DNA of 64,000 bases. Source: Syntrophaceae bacterium UBA5744. GTDB lineage: Bacteria > Desulfobacterota > Syntrophia > Syntrophales > UBA2192. The notes beneath the pieces were generated by a model that worked only from the letters and a program-made list of their open reading frames with translations, ran no database searches and was not told where the DNA came from. Location: positions 227 through 64,226 of the forward strand of contig DIFQ01000139.1 of the NCBI GenBank assembly GCA_002419215.1, in the 5' to 3' direction. Within the stretch, counting starts at the first letter, position 1; every line of letters starts with the position of its first letter. This document shows positions 1 to 9,785 of the stretch, in pieces. Position numbers and translations under genes: made by a program.

Positions 1-1200
1 GTGTTCGGTTACTACATCGAGGTGACGAAGTCCCAGACATCGGCCGTCCCCGCCGAGTATGTCCGCAAGCAGACCCTCGTGAACGCCGAGCGCTACATCA
101 ACGAGGAGCTCAAGGAGTACGAGCAGACGGTGCTCCACGCCGAGGAAAAGAGGCGGGATCGGGAGTACGAGCTCTTCGTCGAGATCCGCGAGCGCATCGC
201 CGGCCAGATCCGGCGGATCCAGAAGAGCGCCTCGGCCCTTGCCGATCTCGACGCGATCACATCGCTGGCCGAGGTGGCCGAGAAGTACAACTACTGCCGA
301 CCCGCCGTCGACGACGGCGATGCGATCGAAATCCGCGACGGCCGCCACCCCGTGGTGGAGCGGATGCCCCTTGCCGAAGGCTTCGTTCCCAACGACGTGC
401 ACCTGGACCGAAGCGGCAACCGGCTTCTGATCATCACGGGGCCCAACATGGCGGGCAAATCCACCTACATCCGGCAGGTGGCCCACATCGTCATCCTGGC
501 CCAGATGGGGAGCTTTGTGCCGGCCGCCGAGGCCCGGATCGGTCTCGTGGACCGCGTCTTCACCCGCGTGGGGGCCGCCGATATCCTGGCGAAGGGTCAG
601 AGCACCTTCATGGTGGAGATGACGGAAGTGGCGAGCATTCTCCGGAACGCGACCCCCCGGAGCCTCATCCTGCTCGACGAGGTGGGGAGGGGGACGAGCA
701 CCTTCGACGGGCTGAGCATCGCCTGGGCCGTGGCCGAGCACATCCACGACGCAGCGCAGCTCGGATCGCGCACCCTTTTTGCCACCCACTACCACCAGCT
801 CACGGACCTGTCGCTCACGCGCGAAGGGGCCGCCAACTACTACATCGCCGTCAAGGAGTGGGGGGAGAGGATCATCTTTCTGCGCAAGATCATGAAGGGG
901 GCGACGAACCGCAGCTACGGCATCCAGGTGGCCCGACTTGCCGGCGTGCCCGACGAGGTTATCGGGCGGGCGAAGGAGGTGCTGGAAAACCTCGAGAAGG
1001 GCGAGCTCGACGAGGTCGGGATGCCGACGCTTGCCCGCCGCAAGAAGGGCGAGAAACGCCCGGCGACGGGTCAGCTCAGCCTCTTCGCCGACGACGAGAG
1101 CCTCGTTTTGGGCGAGATCGCCTCGACGGACATCAACGCACTCACCCCCATCGAGGCCATGAATCTCATCGCGGAGTGGAAAGAGCGAATCAAAAGATAG
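1..1200 (+). CDS. mutS: DNA mismatch repair protein MutS, C-terminal part (5' end outside window)
   Basis: This is the core/clamp and ATPase half of MutS, which binds mismatched DNA and recruits MutL. The reading frame is open from base 1, so the N-terminal mismatch-recognition domains lie upstream of the window; the first GTG is internal and not a start. In the fragment (399 codons) the Walker A loop GPNMAGKST is at residues 147-155, the Walker B pair D226-E227 sits in LILLDEVGRGTS, and the THYHQL switch follows near 262. The C-terminal tail (about 340-399) is the usual poorly conserved helix-turn-helix end. The TAG stop is shared with the first G of a heptad-repeat arm. It converges on the pilB-like gene. 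Confidence 0.97.
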   Translation: MFGYYIEVTKSQTSAVPAEYVRKQTLVNAERYINEELKEYEQTVLHAEEKRRDREYELFVEIRERIAGQIRRIQKSASALADLDAITSLAEVAEKYNYCRPAVDDGDAIEIRDGRHPVVERMPLAEGFVPNDVHLDRSGNRLLIITGPNMAGKSTYIRQVAHIVILAQMGSFVPAAEARIGLVDRVFTRVGAADILAKGQSTFMVEMTEVASILRNATPRSLILLDEVGRGTSTFDGLSIAWAVAEHIHDAAQLGSRTLFATHYHQLTDLSLTREGAANYYIAVKEWGERIIFLRKIMKGATNRSYGIQVARLAGVPDEVIGRAKEVLENLEKGELDEVGMPTLARRKKGEKRPATGQLSLFADDESLVLGEIASTDINALTPIEAMNLIAEWKERIKR

Positions 1201-1350
1201 GGTATCGGGTATAGGGGCTCGGGTATCGGGAAGGAAGGGGATTCCGGATCATAGGTCTCGGGGTTCGGGCTGAAAGGAAAGGGCGGAAGACCAAGTCTCC
1301 CGCCCTTGTTGTTTCTCGACCCTATACCCGAGACCCTATACCCGATGCCC
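1200..1350. repeat. Heptad palindromic element between mutS and pilB-like gene
   Basis: The left arm, 1200-1230, is four GGGNNNN heptads plus GGG. The right arm, 1320-1350, is its inverted counterpart (CCCNNNN heptads). The arms pair at about 28 of 31 positions. The spacer holds a bidirectional terminator. The first G of the left arm is the last base of the mutS TAG stop codon. Confidence 0.85.
1279..1313. terminator. Bidirectional intrinsic terminator between convergent mutS and pilB-like genes
   Basis: The perfect 7-bp stem AAGGGCG (1279-1285) / CGCCCTT (1301-1307) is followed on the plus strand by a T-rich run, with an A-rich run on the other side. It lies inside the spacer of a heptad palindrome. 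Confidence 0.6.
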
Positions 1351-1355
1351 GGTTT

Positions 1356-3668
1356 TCACTTGATGCAGACCCGCCGGACCTGCTCGAAGTCCGTGATGCC
1401 CTCGATGACCTTCTTGATGCCGTCCTGCAGCAGCGTCGACATCCCGTCGTTGATGGAGGCATTCCTCAGGTCCTCGACGGTCGCCTTTTTCGTGATGAGG
1501 CGCTTGACGCTGTCCGAAGCGATCAGAAGCTCGTGGATGCCCACGCGCCCGCGGTAGCCCGTCTGGTTGCAGTCGTTACAGCCCCCGGGCTGGTAGAACT
1601 TGAGGTCCTTCGAGTAGGGGATGTTGAGCTTGGCGAACTGCTCCTCGCCATAGGTGTAGGCCAGGTAGTCGTATTCGTCCTTGTCGGGCGAATAGGCCTG
1701 TTTGCAGTTTTTGCAGAGCGTCCGGGCGAGCCGCTGTGCGAGGATCCCCAGCAGCGAGTCGGCGAAGTTCAAGGGGTCGATCCCCATGTCGAGCAGGCGG
1801 ACGATCGTCTCCGGGGCGCTGTTGGTGTGCAGCGTCGTGAACACGAGGTGTCCCGTAAGCGAGGCCTCGACGCCGATCTTGGCCGTTTCGAAGTCGCGCA
1901 TCTCGCCCACCATGATCACGTCGGGGTCGGCGCGCAAAAAGGCCCTCAGGGCCCGGGCGAAATCCAGGCCGATCTTGGGGTTCACCTGGACCTGCCGGAT
2001 CCCGTACTGGGTGATTTCGATGGGGTCTTCGATCGTCCAGATCTTTCTCTCCGGCGTGTTGATACGGTGAATCCCGGCATGCAGCGTCGTCGTTTTGCCG
2101 GAGCCCGTGGGGCCCACGCACAGGATGATGCCGTAGGGTTTCTCGAGGAGCTTGATGAGGTTCTGGTAGTTGTAGGGCGACAGGGCCATTTCCTCCAGGT
2201 GCATCATCTCGCCCTTCTGGAGGATTCGCAGGACCACGTCCTCGAGATTTCCCGCCGTGGGCAGCGTGGCCACGCGAAGCTCGATCTCCTCGTTGTTGGA
2301 TCGGCGGAACTTGATCTTGCCGTCCTGGGGGAGCCTGCGCTCCGTGATGTCGAGGTTCGACATGATCTTGATGCGCGATACGATCGCCGCACGGTAGCTG
2401 TAAGGCACGGTCTGGTAAATGTGGCAGCCGCCGTCGACGCGATAGCGGATCTCCACGTTTTTCCTTCCCATGTTGGGCTCGATGTGGATGTCGGAGGCCC
2501 GCTGGACGATGCCGTCGTTGATGATCCGGTTGACGAGCTGCATGATGACGCTGTCCGACTCGGACACGCCGTTCTCCTCATACTCGTCGTGGTCTTCGAC
2601 CAGCTGCCCCTCGCCGCCCAGCAGCTCGCTGAAGGACTTCTCCCCCTCCTGCGTCTGGTAAAAGTGGTTGATGAACTTGATGATGTCGTCCCTGAGGGAG
2701 ACGCAGTACTCGACGGACTTCGTCTTCAGGAGGTTCTCGATCATGTCCTTCTTCAGAAGGTTATTGGGGTCGTCGACGATGACGCGGATCTTGCCGTCGG
2801 CGCCCTTCTCGAGGGGAACCCAGAGCTCCCTGCGGAGATACTCGCGTTTGAGATTCTTGAGCAGCTCGTCGGGGATGGGGTGTTTCGGGTTGTAATGGAC
2901 GTAACGGCAGCGGTAGAAATCTTCCATGGAACGCCCGATGTCCTCCCGGGAGATCCGGAAGCGCTTCATGAGGAGCTCATCGATGGGCTCGTTGCTCCGG
3001 CGCGACTCGGTGAAGGCGGCCTCCAGGTCGCCTTCCTTCATGAGGTTGTGGCTGACGAGGTAATCGAATCGGGTCTTGCGCCGCGAGAAGACGCGGTGCT
3101 GGTTGTACAGGGCGATGCCCAGGACCTCGGCGATCTCCTCGAGCAGGGCCTGCTCGTCGTCCGTGAACTTGCCGCCGCCCTTGCGGTTGACGATCTGGAT
3201 GACGCCCATGAGGGCGTTTTCGTGCATGACGGGAAGGGCGAGTACCTGCGTCGACCGGTAACCCGACTGCTTGTCCCATGCCTCGTCGAAGAAGAGCGTC
3301 TTGTCGATTTTCTTGAGCTCCTCCTTGTCGTAGACATCGGCGATGTTGACGCCGCGGCCCGTGTTGGCCACGAACCCGGCGATGCTGCGGTTCGTGATGG
3401 GCAGCCGGATCTCCTTGAGCTGGGATCCCGCCAGGTAGAGCGAGTAGAGCTCGTTGCGGGGCTTGTCGGTCACGTAGATCGTGATGAGCAGGGCGTTGAA
3501 GAGCGCAAGGATGCCTTCCTTGTGCTCGACGAGGATGTCCTTGATGTTCTGGGCGGCGTGGATCTGGTTGGTGATGTCCAGCAGTTTCTTGCGCTGGTTG
3601 AGTTTCTCGGAAAGCGCCGTTATGGAGGAGATGTCCAGCCTTTCCATCATCTTCGCCGTGTCCATCAT
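1356..3668 (-). CDS. GspE/PilB-family assembly ATPase with N-terminal GAF domain
   Basis: This is a cytoplasmic hexameric ATPase of the type IV pilus extension/type II secretion family. The 770-residue protein is longer than a plain PilB because a GAF domain (about residues 40-190, ending in LALPVMHENALMGVIQIVNRK) precedes the MshEN domain (about 200-340) and the ATPase core. The Walker A loop GPTGSGKTT is near residue 518, the Walker B region DVIMVGEMRD near 585, and a tetracysteine zinc site (CKNC near 652, CNDC near 698) is typical of GspE/PilB. No pilin or PilC/PilT gene is adjacent, so the system served cannot be fixed from here. Two tandem ATGs (3668 and 3665) are possible starts. The GAF domain suggests allosteric control by a small ligand, which is an inference. 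Confidence 0.9.
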   Translation of the reverse strand: MMDTAKMMERLDISSITALSEKLNQRKKLLDITNQIHAAQNIKDILVEHKEGILALFNALLITIYVTDKPRNELYSLYLAGSQLKEIRLPITNRSIAGFVANTGRGVNIADVYDKEELKKIDKTLFFDEAWDKQSGYRSTQVLALPVMHENALMGVIQIVNRKGGGKFTDDEQALLEEIAEVLGIALYNQHRVFSRRKTRFDYLVSHNLMKEGDLEAAFTESRRSNEPIDELLMKRFRISREDIGRSMEDFYRCRYVHYNPKHPIPDELLKNLKREYLRRELWVPLEKGADGKIRVIVDDPNNLLKKDMIENLLKTKSVEYCVSLRDDIIKFINHFYQTQEGEKSFSELLGGEGQLVEDHDEYEENGVSESDSVIMQLVNRIINDGIVQRASDIHIEPNMGRKNVEIRYRVDGGCHIYQTVPYSYRAAIVSRIKIMSNLDITERRLPQDGKIKFRRSNNEEIELRVATLPTAGNLEDVVLRILQKGEMMHLEEMALSPYNYQNLIKLLEKPYGIILCVGPTGSGKTTTLHAGIHRINTPERKIWTIEDPIEITQYGIRQVQVNPKIGLDFARALRAFLRADPDVIMVGEMRDFETAKIGVEASLTGHLVFTTLHTNSAPETIVRLLDMGIDPLNFADSLLGILAQRLARTLCKNCKQAYSPDKDEYDYLAYTYGEEQFAKLNIPYSKDLKFYQPGGCNDCNQTGYRGRVGIHELLIASDSVKRLITKKATVEDLRNASINDGMSTLLQDGIKKVIEGITDFEQVRRVCIK

Positions 3669-4033
3669 CGAGGTCCGTCCTTATCGTATTTTTGACAGAA
3701 TAACTATCGGCAGGTTCGTTTCGTACTTTATACAGGAAATATGCCAATCAAATCCCTCTGCCTCGGCAACGGCTTTTCCCCGGCGGGCATCCGTCCCCTT
3801 TACCCGACAGGGCACGGGTTTTGCAGAATATTCTCGCGACGTCTCATCCTCAACGACTCAATCGCGAGATGCCATGGAGGCCCGACAGCCTGTAGAGAGA
3901 ATCATTATCGAATACTCGGGAAGAAAGCATCACTGACGGTTCACGCCGGGCAGTCGAGGATGATTTTTTACCGGGACCGGACAAGAGAGCCGCTTCGTGT
4001 TCCAGACGACAGAAATTGATTTACTGAGCGCTC
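3669..4033. other. Intergenic region, divergent promoter space
   Basis: This 365-base region separates the divergent pilB-like and radical SAM genes. It is poorer in GC than its surroundings. A TTGACA hexamer at 3692-3697 has no convincing partner at 16-18 nt. The short open frame 3741-4019 has no start signal or recognisable product. I see no repeat or RNA gene here. Confidence 0.5.
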
Positions 4034-4921
4034 ATGTATACGAAAAGACTTGAAATTACCACGACCGTGGGATGTGTAAACTCCTGCAGGGTCTGTCCTC
4101 AGAAGGTCCTGAAAAAAGCTTACAGGGAGCGCTCCGCTTGCCGGGTACTGCCTTTTGAGACATTCAAGCGGTGCCTCGACAGTGTGCCCGCCGATGTCTT
4201 AATCGAATTTTGCGGCATGTCCGAGCCGTTTGGAAACCCGGAATGCGCGGACATGGTTCTTTATGCACACGAGCGCGGTTTCCGGGTATCGATGTACACG
4301 ACCGCGGTGGGGATGCGGTTGGAGGATGTGCAAAAAATCGGCGCCGTGCCCTTCGTTACATTTAAACTGCACTTGCCGGATATCGACGGGAATTTTCAGT
4401 TGAAAACGACGGAAGCCTATCTGGCCGTTCTGGCAGAGATCCGCCGCACCGGTATATCCGGCCTGGAATCAATGTCCCTGGGCAGGGTGGATGACGTAAC
4501 CAGAAGAGTCCTGGGCGATACACCCCATTACCCGCAGGAAGTGTCCCGGCTGAAATCGAGGGTTGGAAATGTGTCGCATATGCCCTCCCTTTACAAGGCC
4601 GGCAGAATTCTTTGCCTCCGATCACCCCGATTGAGAAGATGGGTTCTTCTGCCCAGCGGCGATGTTCTTCTGTGCTGCATGGATTACGGAATGAAACATG
4701 TAATCGGCAACCTGACCCGGCAGAGCTATCCGGCCATCGCCGCCTCCCCGGAACTCAAGCGGATCCGTCGGCGCATGAAAGATGAAAAGGCGGGAGACAT
4801 CATCTGCCGCCGCTGTGAAATCGCCGGCCGTCCCCTGTCCCACCTGCAAAACGTCTACAATCTTCTCCTCGCCAGAATGAGAGTCTTCCCGGCTCTCGCC
4901 GATTCTTCCTCCGGGACCTGA
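4034..4921 (+). CDS. Radical SAM protein with C-terminal SPASM-like cysteines
   Basis: The 295-residue protein starts with MYTKRLEITTTVGCVNSC. The cysteines C14, C18 and C21 form the CxxxCxxC motif that binds the [4Fe-4S] cluster and S-adenosylmethionine. A second set, CC near residues 218-219 followed by IGNL and CRRC near 256-259, resembles the SPASM/twitch auxiliary cluster site. Members of this group modify peptides or cofactors or act in cell-envelope biosynthesis; the substrate here is unknown and no small precursor peptide was found next to it. There is no clear ribosome binding site before the ATG. Base composition is less GC-rich than the flanks, which suggests acquisition. Confidence 0.8.
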   Translation: MYTKRLEITTTVGCVNSCRVCPQKVLKKAYRERSACRVLPFETFKRCLDSVPADVLIEFCGMSEPFGNPECADMVLYAHERGFRVSMYTTAVGMRLEDVQKIGAVPFVTFKLHLPDIDGNFQLKTTEAYLAVLAEIRRTGISGLESMSLGRVDDVTRRVLGDTPHYPQEVSRLKSRVGNVSHMPSLYKAGRILCLRSPRLRRWVLLPSGDVLLCCMDYGMKHVIGNLTRQSYPAIAASPELKRIRRRMKDEKAGDIICRRCEIAGRPLSHLQNVYNLLLARMRVFPALADSSSGT

Positions 4922-5070
4922 GCGGAGTCCAGCCGGTCGCCAATTCCCGGTTGAATCTTTCGCCTTCCTGTGCTTAATAGGCAACGGCTCGTGCCGTTTC
5001 GCCGAATCGAGGCCCGACAGGCCGTGACGGCCAACGGGACGGACCCACGACCTGAAAGGAAGCCGGGATC

Positions 5071-5577
5071 ATGATTCGCGTCGTCTGCTGCTACTGCAAA
5101 AAACAGGTGAAGACGAAGCCCTCGGAAATCGATGCCGTCTCGCACGGCATCTGCGATCAGTGCCTCCCCCTCATGGTCCGGGAGCTCGGGCAGCCGATGT
5201 CGGAGTTCCTCGACGAGCTGGGCCACCCCGTGCTCGTCGTGCAGGACAACGCCCGGGTGATCGCCGCCAACGCGGCCGCCCGGAAGATGATGACCAAAGA
5301 GCAGCTCGAGATCTGCGGCGAGCTGGCGGGAGAGGTCCTCGGGTGCCGGCACGCGAAGGAGCCGGGAGGGTGCGGCCAGACGATCCACTGCAAGAGCTGC
5401 ACGATCCGGCAGTGCGTCACGCACACCCTGGAAACGGGAGTGCCCTGCCGCAAGACGGCCTATGCGGACATCGGCCTCGTCAGCGGCGACAGGAGGGTGC
5501 GCTTCCTGATCGAGACGGAGAAGGTGAACTCCTTCGTGCGGCTGACGATGTACGACGTGCGGGAAGCGAAAAAGTAG
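5071..5577 (+). CDS. PAS-like protein with N-terminal zinc ribbon and extra cysteine cluster
   Basis: The 168-residue soluble protein has an N-terminal pair of cysteine knuckles (CCYCKK near residues 7-10 and GICDQC near 27-32) that look like a zinc ribbon. A PAS-like sensor core follows (FLDELGHPVLVVQDNARVIA onward). The PAS core carries an unusual series of cysteines and a histidine (GCRH, GCGQ, HCKSC, RQC) that could hold a metal, Fe-S cluster or redox switch. No kinase, cyclase or HTH domain is attached, so it probably works by protein-protein contact. An AAAGGA stretch about 10 nt before the ATG supports the start. Its TAG stop overlaps a heptad arm. Confidence 0.75.
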   Translation: MIRVVCCYCKKQVKTKPSEIDAVSHGICDQCLPLMVRELGQPMSEFLDELGHPVLVVQDNARVIAANAAARKMMTKEQLEICGELAGEVLGCRHAKEPGGCGQTIHCKSCTIRQCVTHTLETGVPCRKTAYADIGLVSGDRRVRFLIETEKVNSFVRLTMYDVREAKK

Positions 5578-5692
5578 GGTATCGGGTATCGGGGTTCGGG
5601 TATCGGGTTTAGAGACAAGACGGGATAAAAAAAGGATCGGAGACATGATCGTCCCGATCCTTTATTTTTTCCTTACCCTAGACCCGATCCCC
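5577..5692. repeat. Heptad palindromic element between PAS gene and glyS
   Basis: The left arm, 5577-5607, is exactly four GGGNNNN heptads plus GGG. The right arm is short, 5676-5692 (two CCCNNNN heptads plus CCC). Both ends share bases with stop codons: the plus-strand TAG at 5575-5577 and the minus-strand glyS TAG at 5692-5694. Confidence 0.85.
5625..5670. terminator. Bidirectional intrinsic terminator
   Basis: The perfect 10-bp stem AAAGGATCGG (5631-5640) / CCGATCCTTT (5654-5663) has a 13-nt loop, an A7 run before it and ATTTTTT after it. It serves the convergent PAS gene and glyS. Confidence 0.85.
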
Positions 5693-7764
5693 TACTTTTC
5701 AGTTACGATTTTCGAGAAGTCCGCCACGTTGTGGAAGAGCTTCGCCACGGCCTCGAGCATCGAGAGGCGGTTGAACTTCACCTTCTCGTCCTTGGCCATG
5801 ACGAGAACGGCCTCGAAGAAGGCGTCGACGGGTTTTCTCAGGCGGACCATCTCGAGGAGGGCCTCCTTGTAGTTGCCCATCTCGATGAGGGCCTCGGCCT
5901 TCTTCCGGATCTCGATGTAGGCGCTGTAGAGCGTCTGCTCGGCCTCGTTCTCGAAGAGCACGGGGTCCACGCAGCCGTCCTTGAAGTCCTTCAGGATGTT
6001 GCTGACCCGCTTGAAGGCCACGGCGAGCGGCTCGAAGTCGGGGTCGCCCTTGGTCGCCTCGACGGCCTCGATCTTTTTGATCGCCTGCACCAGGTCCGAG
6101 ATGCCCGTGGCCAGCACGGCGTCCACCACGTCATAGGGGCGTCCCTGGGAGACGAGCTGGTTCGAGAAGCGGCTCCGGAAGAACTCCAGGACGTCCTTCT
6201 TCGTTTCCTCGGGTGTGCGCTTGAACTTCTTCTTCAGGATGGCGATGCTGCGGTCCACGAGCTCCGGCAGCTCGATGGGGTAGCCCTTGTTGAGGATGAT
6301 GTTGATAATGCCCAGGGCCTGCCTGCGCAGGGCGTAGGGGTCGGCCGTCCCCGTGGGGATGACGTTGATCCCGAAAAATCCCACGATGGTGTCCGTCTTG
6401 TCGGCAATGCTCACGATGGAGCCTTCCTCGGTCCGGGGAAGATCGCCGCCGCCCGATGTGGGCAGGTAATGCTCGTAGACGGCCTTCGCGACGACGGGGT
6501 TTTCACCCTGGATGAAGGCATACTCGCGTCCCATCGTCCCCTGGAGCTCGGGGAACTCGTAGACCATCTTCGTCTCGAGGTCGGCCTTGGCAAGCAGGGC
6601 CGTGCGGTCCACGTTGTCCTTCAGGGCCGGGTTGACCTTGTCGGCGATCCAGGCCGCCAGCTCCCGGAACTGCATGACCTTGTCGTAGGAGGTGCCGAGG
6701 GCCGAGTGGAAGACGACCTTCTTGAGCTCCTCGAAGTGGGTCATGAGGGGGATCTTCTGGTCCTCCTCGAAGAAGAACTTCGCGTCGGCAAGGCGCGCCC
6801 GGATGACCTTCTCGTTGCCGCGGGCCACGACCGCCGGGTCCTTCGCCACGGTGTTGTTGATCGTCACGAAGTGGGCCATGAGGTTGCCGTCGGCGTCGAC
6901 AACGGGGAAGTACTTCTGATGCGAGATCATCGTCGTCGTCAGGACGTCCTTGGGGAGCTTCAGGTAGTCCTTCTCGAAGTTGCCGAGCACCGCCGAGGGG
7001 TACTCGACGAGGAAAGAGACCTCTCCGATGAGATCCTCGTTTTCGAGGATCTTCCCGCCCACACGGGCTGCGGCATTCCGTGCCTCCTCGAGGAGGATGC
7101 GTCTGCGCTCCTCGGGGTCGACGAGGACGAAGCGCTTGCGGGTCTTCGCCAGGTAGTCCCGGTATCCCTTCACCTTGAAGGGCTTGGGGCTCATGAAGCG
7201 GTGCCCCCGGGACAGATCGCCCGACGTAATGTTCTCGATCTTGAAGGGGACCACCTCGCCGCCCCAGAGGGCCACGATCCAGTGGATGGGCCGGGCGAAG
7301 CGGATCTCGAGGTTCATCCACCGCATGGACTTCTTGAAAGGGATCGAGAGGATGAACTTGGGCAGGATCGCGGGCAACAGCTTGATCGTGTCCTCGCCCT
7401 CGAGCTTCTTGCGGGCGCCGATGTACTCGCCCTTGTCGGTCGAGATGATCTCCACCTCGGAGATGTCGATGCCCAGTCCCCGGGCAAAGCCGAGGGCGGC
7501 CTTCGTGGGGTTGCCCTGCTCGTCGTAGGCGACCTTCCTGGCGGGCCCGAGTTTCTCGATGAGCTGATCCTCCTGCCTCTCGGCAACGCCGGCCACGCAC
7601 AGCGCAAGCCGCCGCGGGGTGGCCACGGCCTTTACCTTGCCGTGCTTGATGCGGTGAGCGGCAAACTCCTTCTGGATCATCTCCTCCATGTCCGCGATCG
7701 CCTTCGGCAGGAAGGCCGCGGGGATCTCCTCCGTCCCAATTTCGAGAAACAACTCTTTAGCCAT
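5692..7764 (-). CDS. glyS: Glycine-tRNA ligase beta subunit
   Basis: This is the beta chain of the alpha2-beta2 bacterial glycyl-tRNA synthetase, which binds tRNA-Gly. The 690-residue length is normal. It starts with the family signature MAKELFLEIGTEEIPAAFL and ends with a DALR-type anticodon-binding domain (about 580-680, with EMVRLRKPVDAFFEAVLVM). The ATG is preceded by GGAG at 8 nt. It lies downstream of glyQ on the same strand with a 101-nt gap filled by two repeat arms of different families. The TAG stop is shared with a heptad arm. Confidence 0.97.
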   Translation of the reverse strand: MAKELFLEIGTEEIPAAFLPKAIADMEEMIQKEFAAHRIKHGKVKAVATPRRLALCVAGVAERQEDQLIEKLGPARKVAYDEQGNPTKAALGFARGLGIDISEVEIISTDKGEYIGARKKLEGEDTIKLLPAILPKFILSIPFKKSMRWMNLEIRFARPIHWIVALWGGEVVPFKIENITSGDLSRGHRFMSPKPFKVKGYRDYLAKTRKRFVLVDPEERRRILLEEARNAAARVGGKILENEDLIGEVSFLVEYPSAVLGNFEKDYLKLPKDVLTTTMISHQKYFPVVDADGNLMAHFVTINNTVAKDPAVVARGNEKVIRARLADAKFFFEEDQKIPLMTHFEELKKVVFHSALGTSYDKVMQFRELAAWIADKVNPALKDNVDRTALLAKADLETKMVYEFPELQGTMGREYAFIQGENPVVAKAVYEHYLPTSGGGDLPRTEEGSIVSIADKTDTIVGFFGINVIPTGTADPYALRRQALGIINIILNKGYPIELPELVDRSIAILKKKFKRTPEETKKDVLEFFRSRFSNQLVSQGRPYDVVDAVLATGISDLVQAIKKIEAVEATKGDPDFEPLAVAFKRVSNILKDFKDGCVDPVLFENEAEQTLYSAYIEIRKKAEALIEMGNYKEALLEMVRLRKPVDAFFEAVLVMAKDEKVKFNRLSMLEAVAKLFHNVADFSKIVTEK

Positions 7765-7782
7765 CTGAAACTCCAGTGAATG

Positions 7783-7814
7783 AGTGTCTAAGTGTCTGAG
7801 TGTCTAAGTGCTTC
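7783..7814. repeat. Octad array, AGTGTCTN family (single arm)
   Basis: There are exactly four 8-nt units: AGTGTCTA twice, AGTGTCTG and AGTGCTTC. No complementary arm is present. The neighbouring arm at 7836-7866 belongs to the unrelated GGG heptad family, so the glyS-glyQ gap holds a chimeric pair. Confidence 0.8.
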
Positions 7815-7835
7815 AATAAAAGGAACCGGTTCCGT

Positions 7836-7865
7836 CCCTATACCCGGGCCCCTATACCCGATACC

Positions 7866-7866
<1 letters not shown>
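7836..7866. repeat. Heptad array (single arm) at the glyQ stop codon
   Basis: There are four CCCNNNN heptads plus CCC, 31 nt. Read on the minus strand, the array starts on the last base of the glyQ TAG stop codon (7866-7868). Confidence 0.8.
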
Positions 7867-8744
<878 letters not shown>

Positions 8745-8882
8745 GTCCGTTACCTCCCGTCATGCGGCCCGGAGAGGCCGCCGGTTAATCAGAAAAACGC
8801 CCCGTCGCTCAAAACGCCTGTTAAAACGGGGATATGTCAAGCGCGACAAGTAGCACTAAGAGGGGGGCCTGTCAATGAAAAA

Positions 8883-8987
8883 GAGAAGGTGAGAGGGTAA
8901 GAGGGTAAGAAGTGTGGAGGGGCTGACAGCCTGACTCCGGTGCTCCGCTTCCCCAACCTTCTTACCTTCTAACCCTCTCAACCTCTT
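8883..8987. repeat. Octad palindromic element, GGGTAAGA family
   Basis: The left arm, 8883-8914, has four 8-nt units such as GAGAGGGT and AAGAGGGT. The right arm, 8956-8987, has four inverted units such as ACCTTCTT and ACCCTCTC. Each arm is 32 nt. The element lies directly after the recO stop codon (8990-8992, minus strand). Confidence 0.8.
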
Positions 8988-8989
8988 CC

Positions 8990-9760
8990 TCACGGCGTGT
9001 ACCGTTTCCGGATTTCCGCGAGGACATTCAGGGACTTGAGTTCGCGTCCCGTGAGGTGCCGGACGAAACAGCCGAGGATCTCCCGGCTCTCGCGGGCCAT
9101 GGGTCCCGAGAGGCCGACGCGGGGCATCCGCGTAAAGTCGATGTCCCGGCCCAGCAGGAGCGTCTTGAGCGTGCCGATGGAGACGGGGATGAAATCGGGG
9201 CCGTTCATGGTGCAGCGCGCGCACCGGATGCCTCCCTCCCTGCAGTCGAAGCGGGGCGACTCGATTGACTCCAGCGGGGTGCCGCAGGTCACGCAGCGGT
9301 CCAGAACGGGCTCGAATCCCGCCGACTTCAGCAGCCTCAGCTCGAAGAACCTCTCCGCCGTCTCCGTCATCTGCCCGCACTCGATGAAACCGAGAAAGTC
9401 CGTGAGCAGATCGAAAAGGGGGAGGTTCTTCTTGCCCTCCACGGAGAAGTGCTCGGCAAGCTCCGCCACGTAGGCGGCCACCAGGGTCCCGTCGAGGTCG
9501 GCCCGGATGCCTGAGAAGTGGTTGATGACGTCGCTTGCCTCGATGAGGGCAAGCCCCCCGCGGCCCCTTCGGGAAAAGAGGATGGTGGCAAGCGAGAAGG
9601 GTTCCAGGGCGTTGGCGAAGCGCCTGCGGCTGCGCCGCGCCCCCTTGGCGATCCCCTTGAGCTTGCCGAACTCGTCGGTGAGAAAGGTGAGGATGCGGTC
9701 CGACTCGCCGTAATCGAGCGAGCGTAAAACTATGGCTCTCGTTTTCAGCGTAGATTTCAT
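8990..9760 (-). CDS. recO: DNA repair protein RecO
   Basis: RecO mediates RecA loading and strand annealing in the RecFOR pathway. The 256-residue protein begins MKSTLKTRAIVLRSLDYGES, the family N-terminal OB-fold signature. It has a four-cysteine zinc site (CVTC near 150, CREGGIRCARC near 168-178). The frame stays open upstream to 9841, but that extension is translated repeat sequence, so the ATG at 9760 is preferred although its ribosome binding site is weak. It is codirectional with pyrC but separated from it by a 100-nt palindromic element, so co-transcription with the pyr operon is uncertain. Confidence 0.93.
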   Translation of the reverse strand: MKSTLKTRAIVLRSLDYGESDRILTFLTDEFGKLKGIAKGARRSRRRFANALEPFSLATILFSRRGRGGLALIEASDVINHFSGIRADLDGTLVAAYVAELAEHFSVEGKKNLPLFDLLTDFLGFIECGQMTETAERFFELRLLKSAGFEPVLDRCVTCGTPLESIESPRFDCREGGIRCARCTMNGPDFIPVSIGTLKTLLLGRDIDFTRMPRVGLSGPMARESREILGCFVRHLTGRELKSLNVLAEIRKRYTP

Positions 9761-9785
9761 CTGAATCGCACGGGCATCAACTCTA

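Noticed and set aside
1200..1350. Heptad arrays as a CRISPR array
   Set aside because: Units are 7 or 8 nt with no spacers between them, arms are inverted and only four units long, and no cas gene is present.
1533..3695. 720-codon open frame on the plus strand
   Set aside because: It is antisense to the pilB-like gene and mirrors its codons; GC-rich DNA opens such frames. The minus strand encodes clear domains.
3741..4019. 92-codon frame between pilB-like and radical SAM genes
   Set aside because: No ribosome binding site, no recognisable composition and overlap with the divergent promoter space.
5731..7779. 682-codon open frame on the plus strand
   Set aside because: Antisense shadow of glyS.
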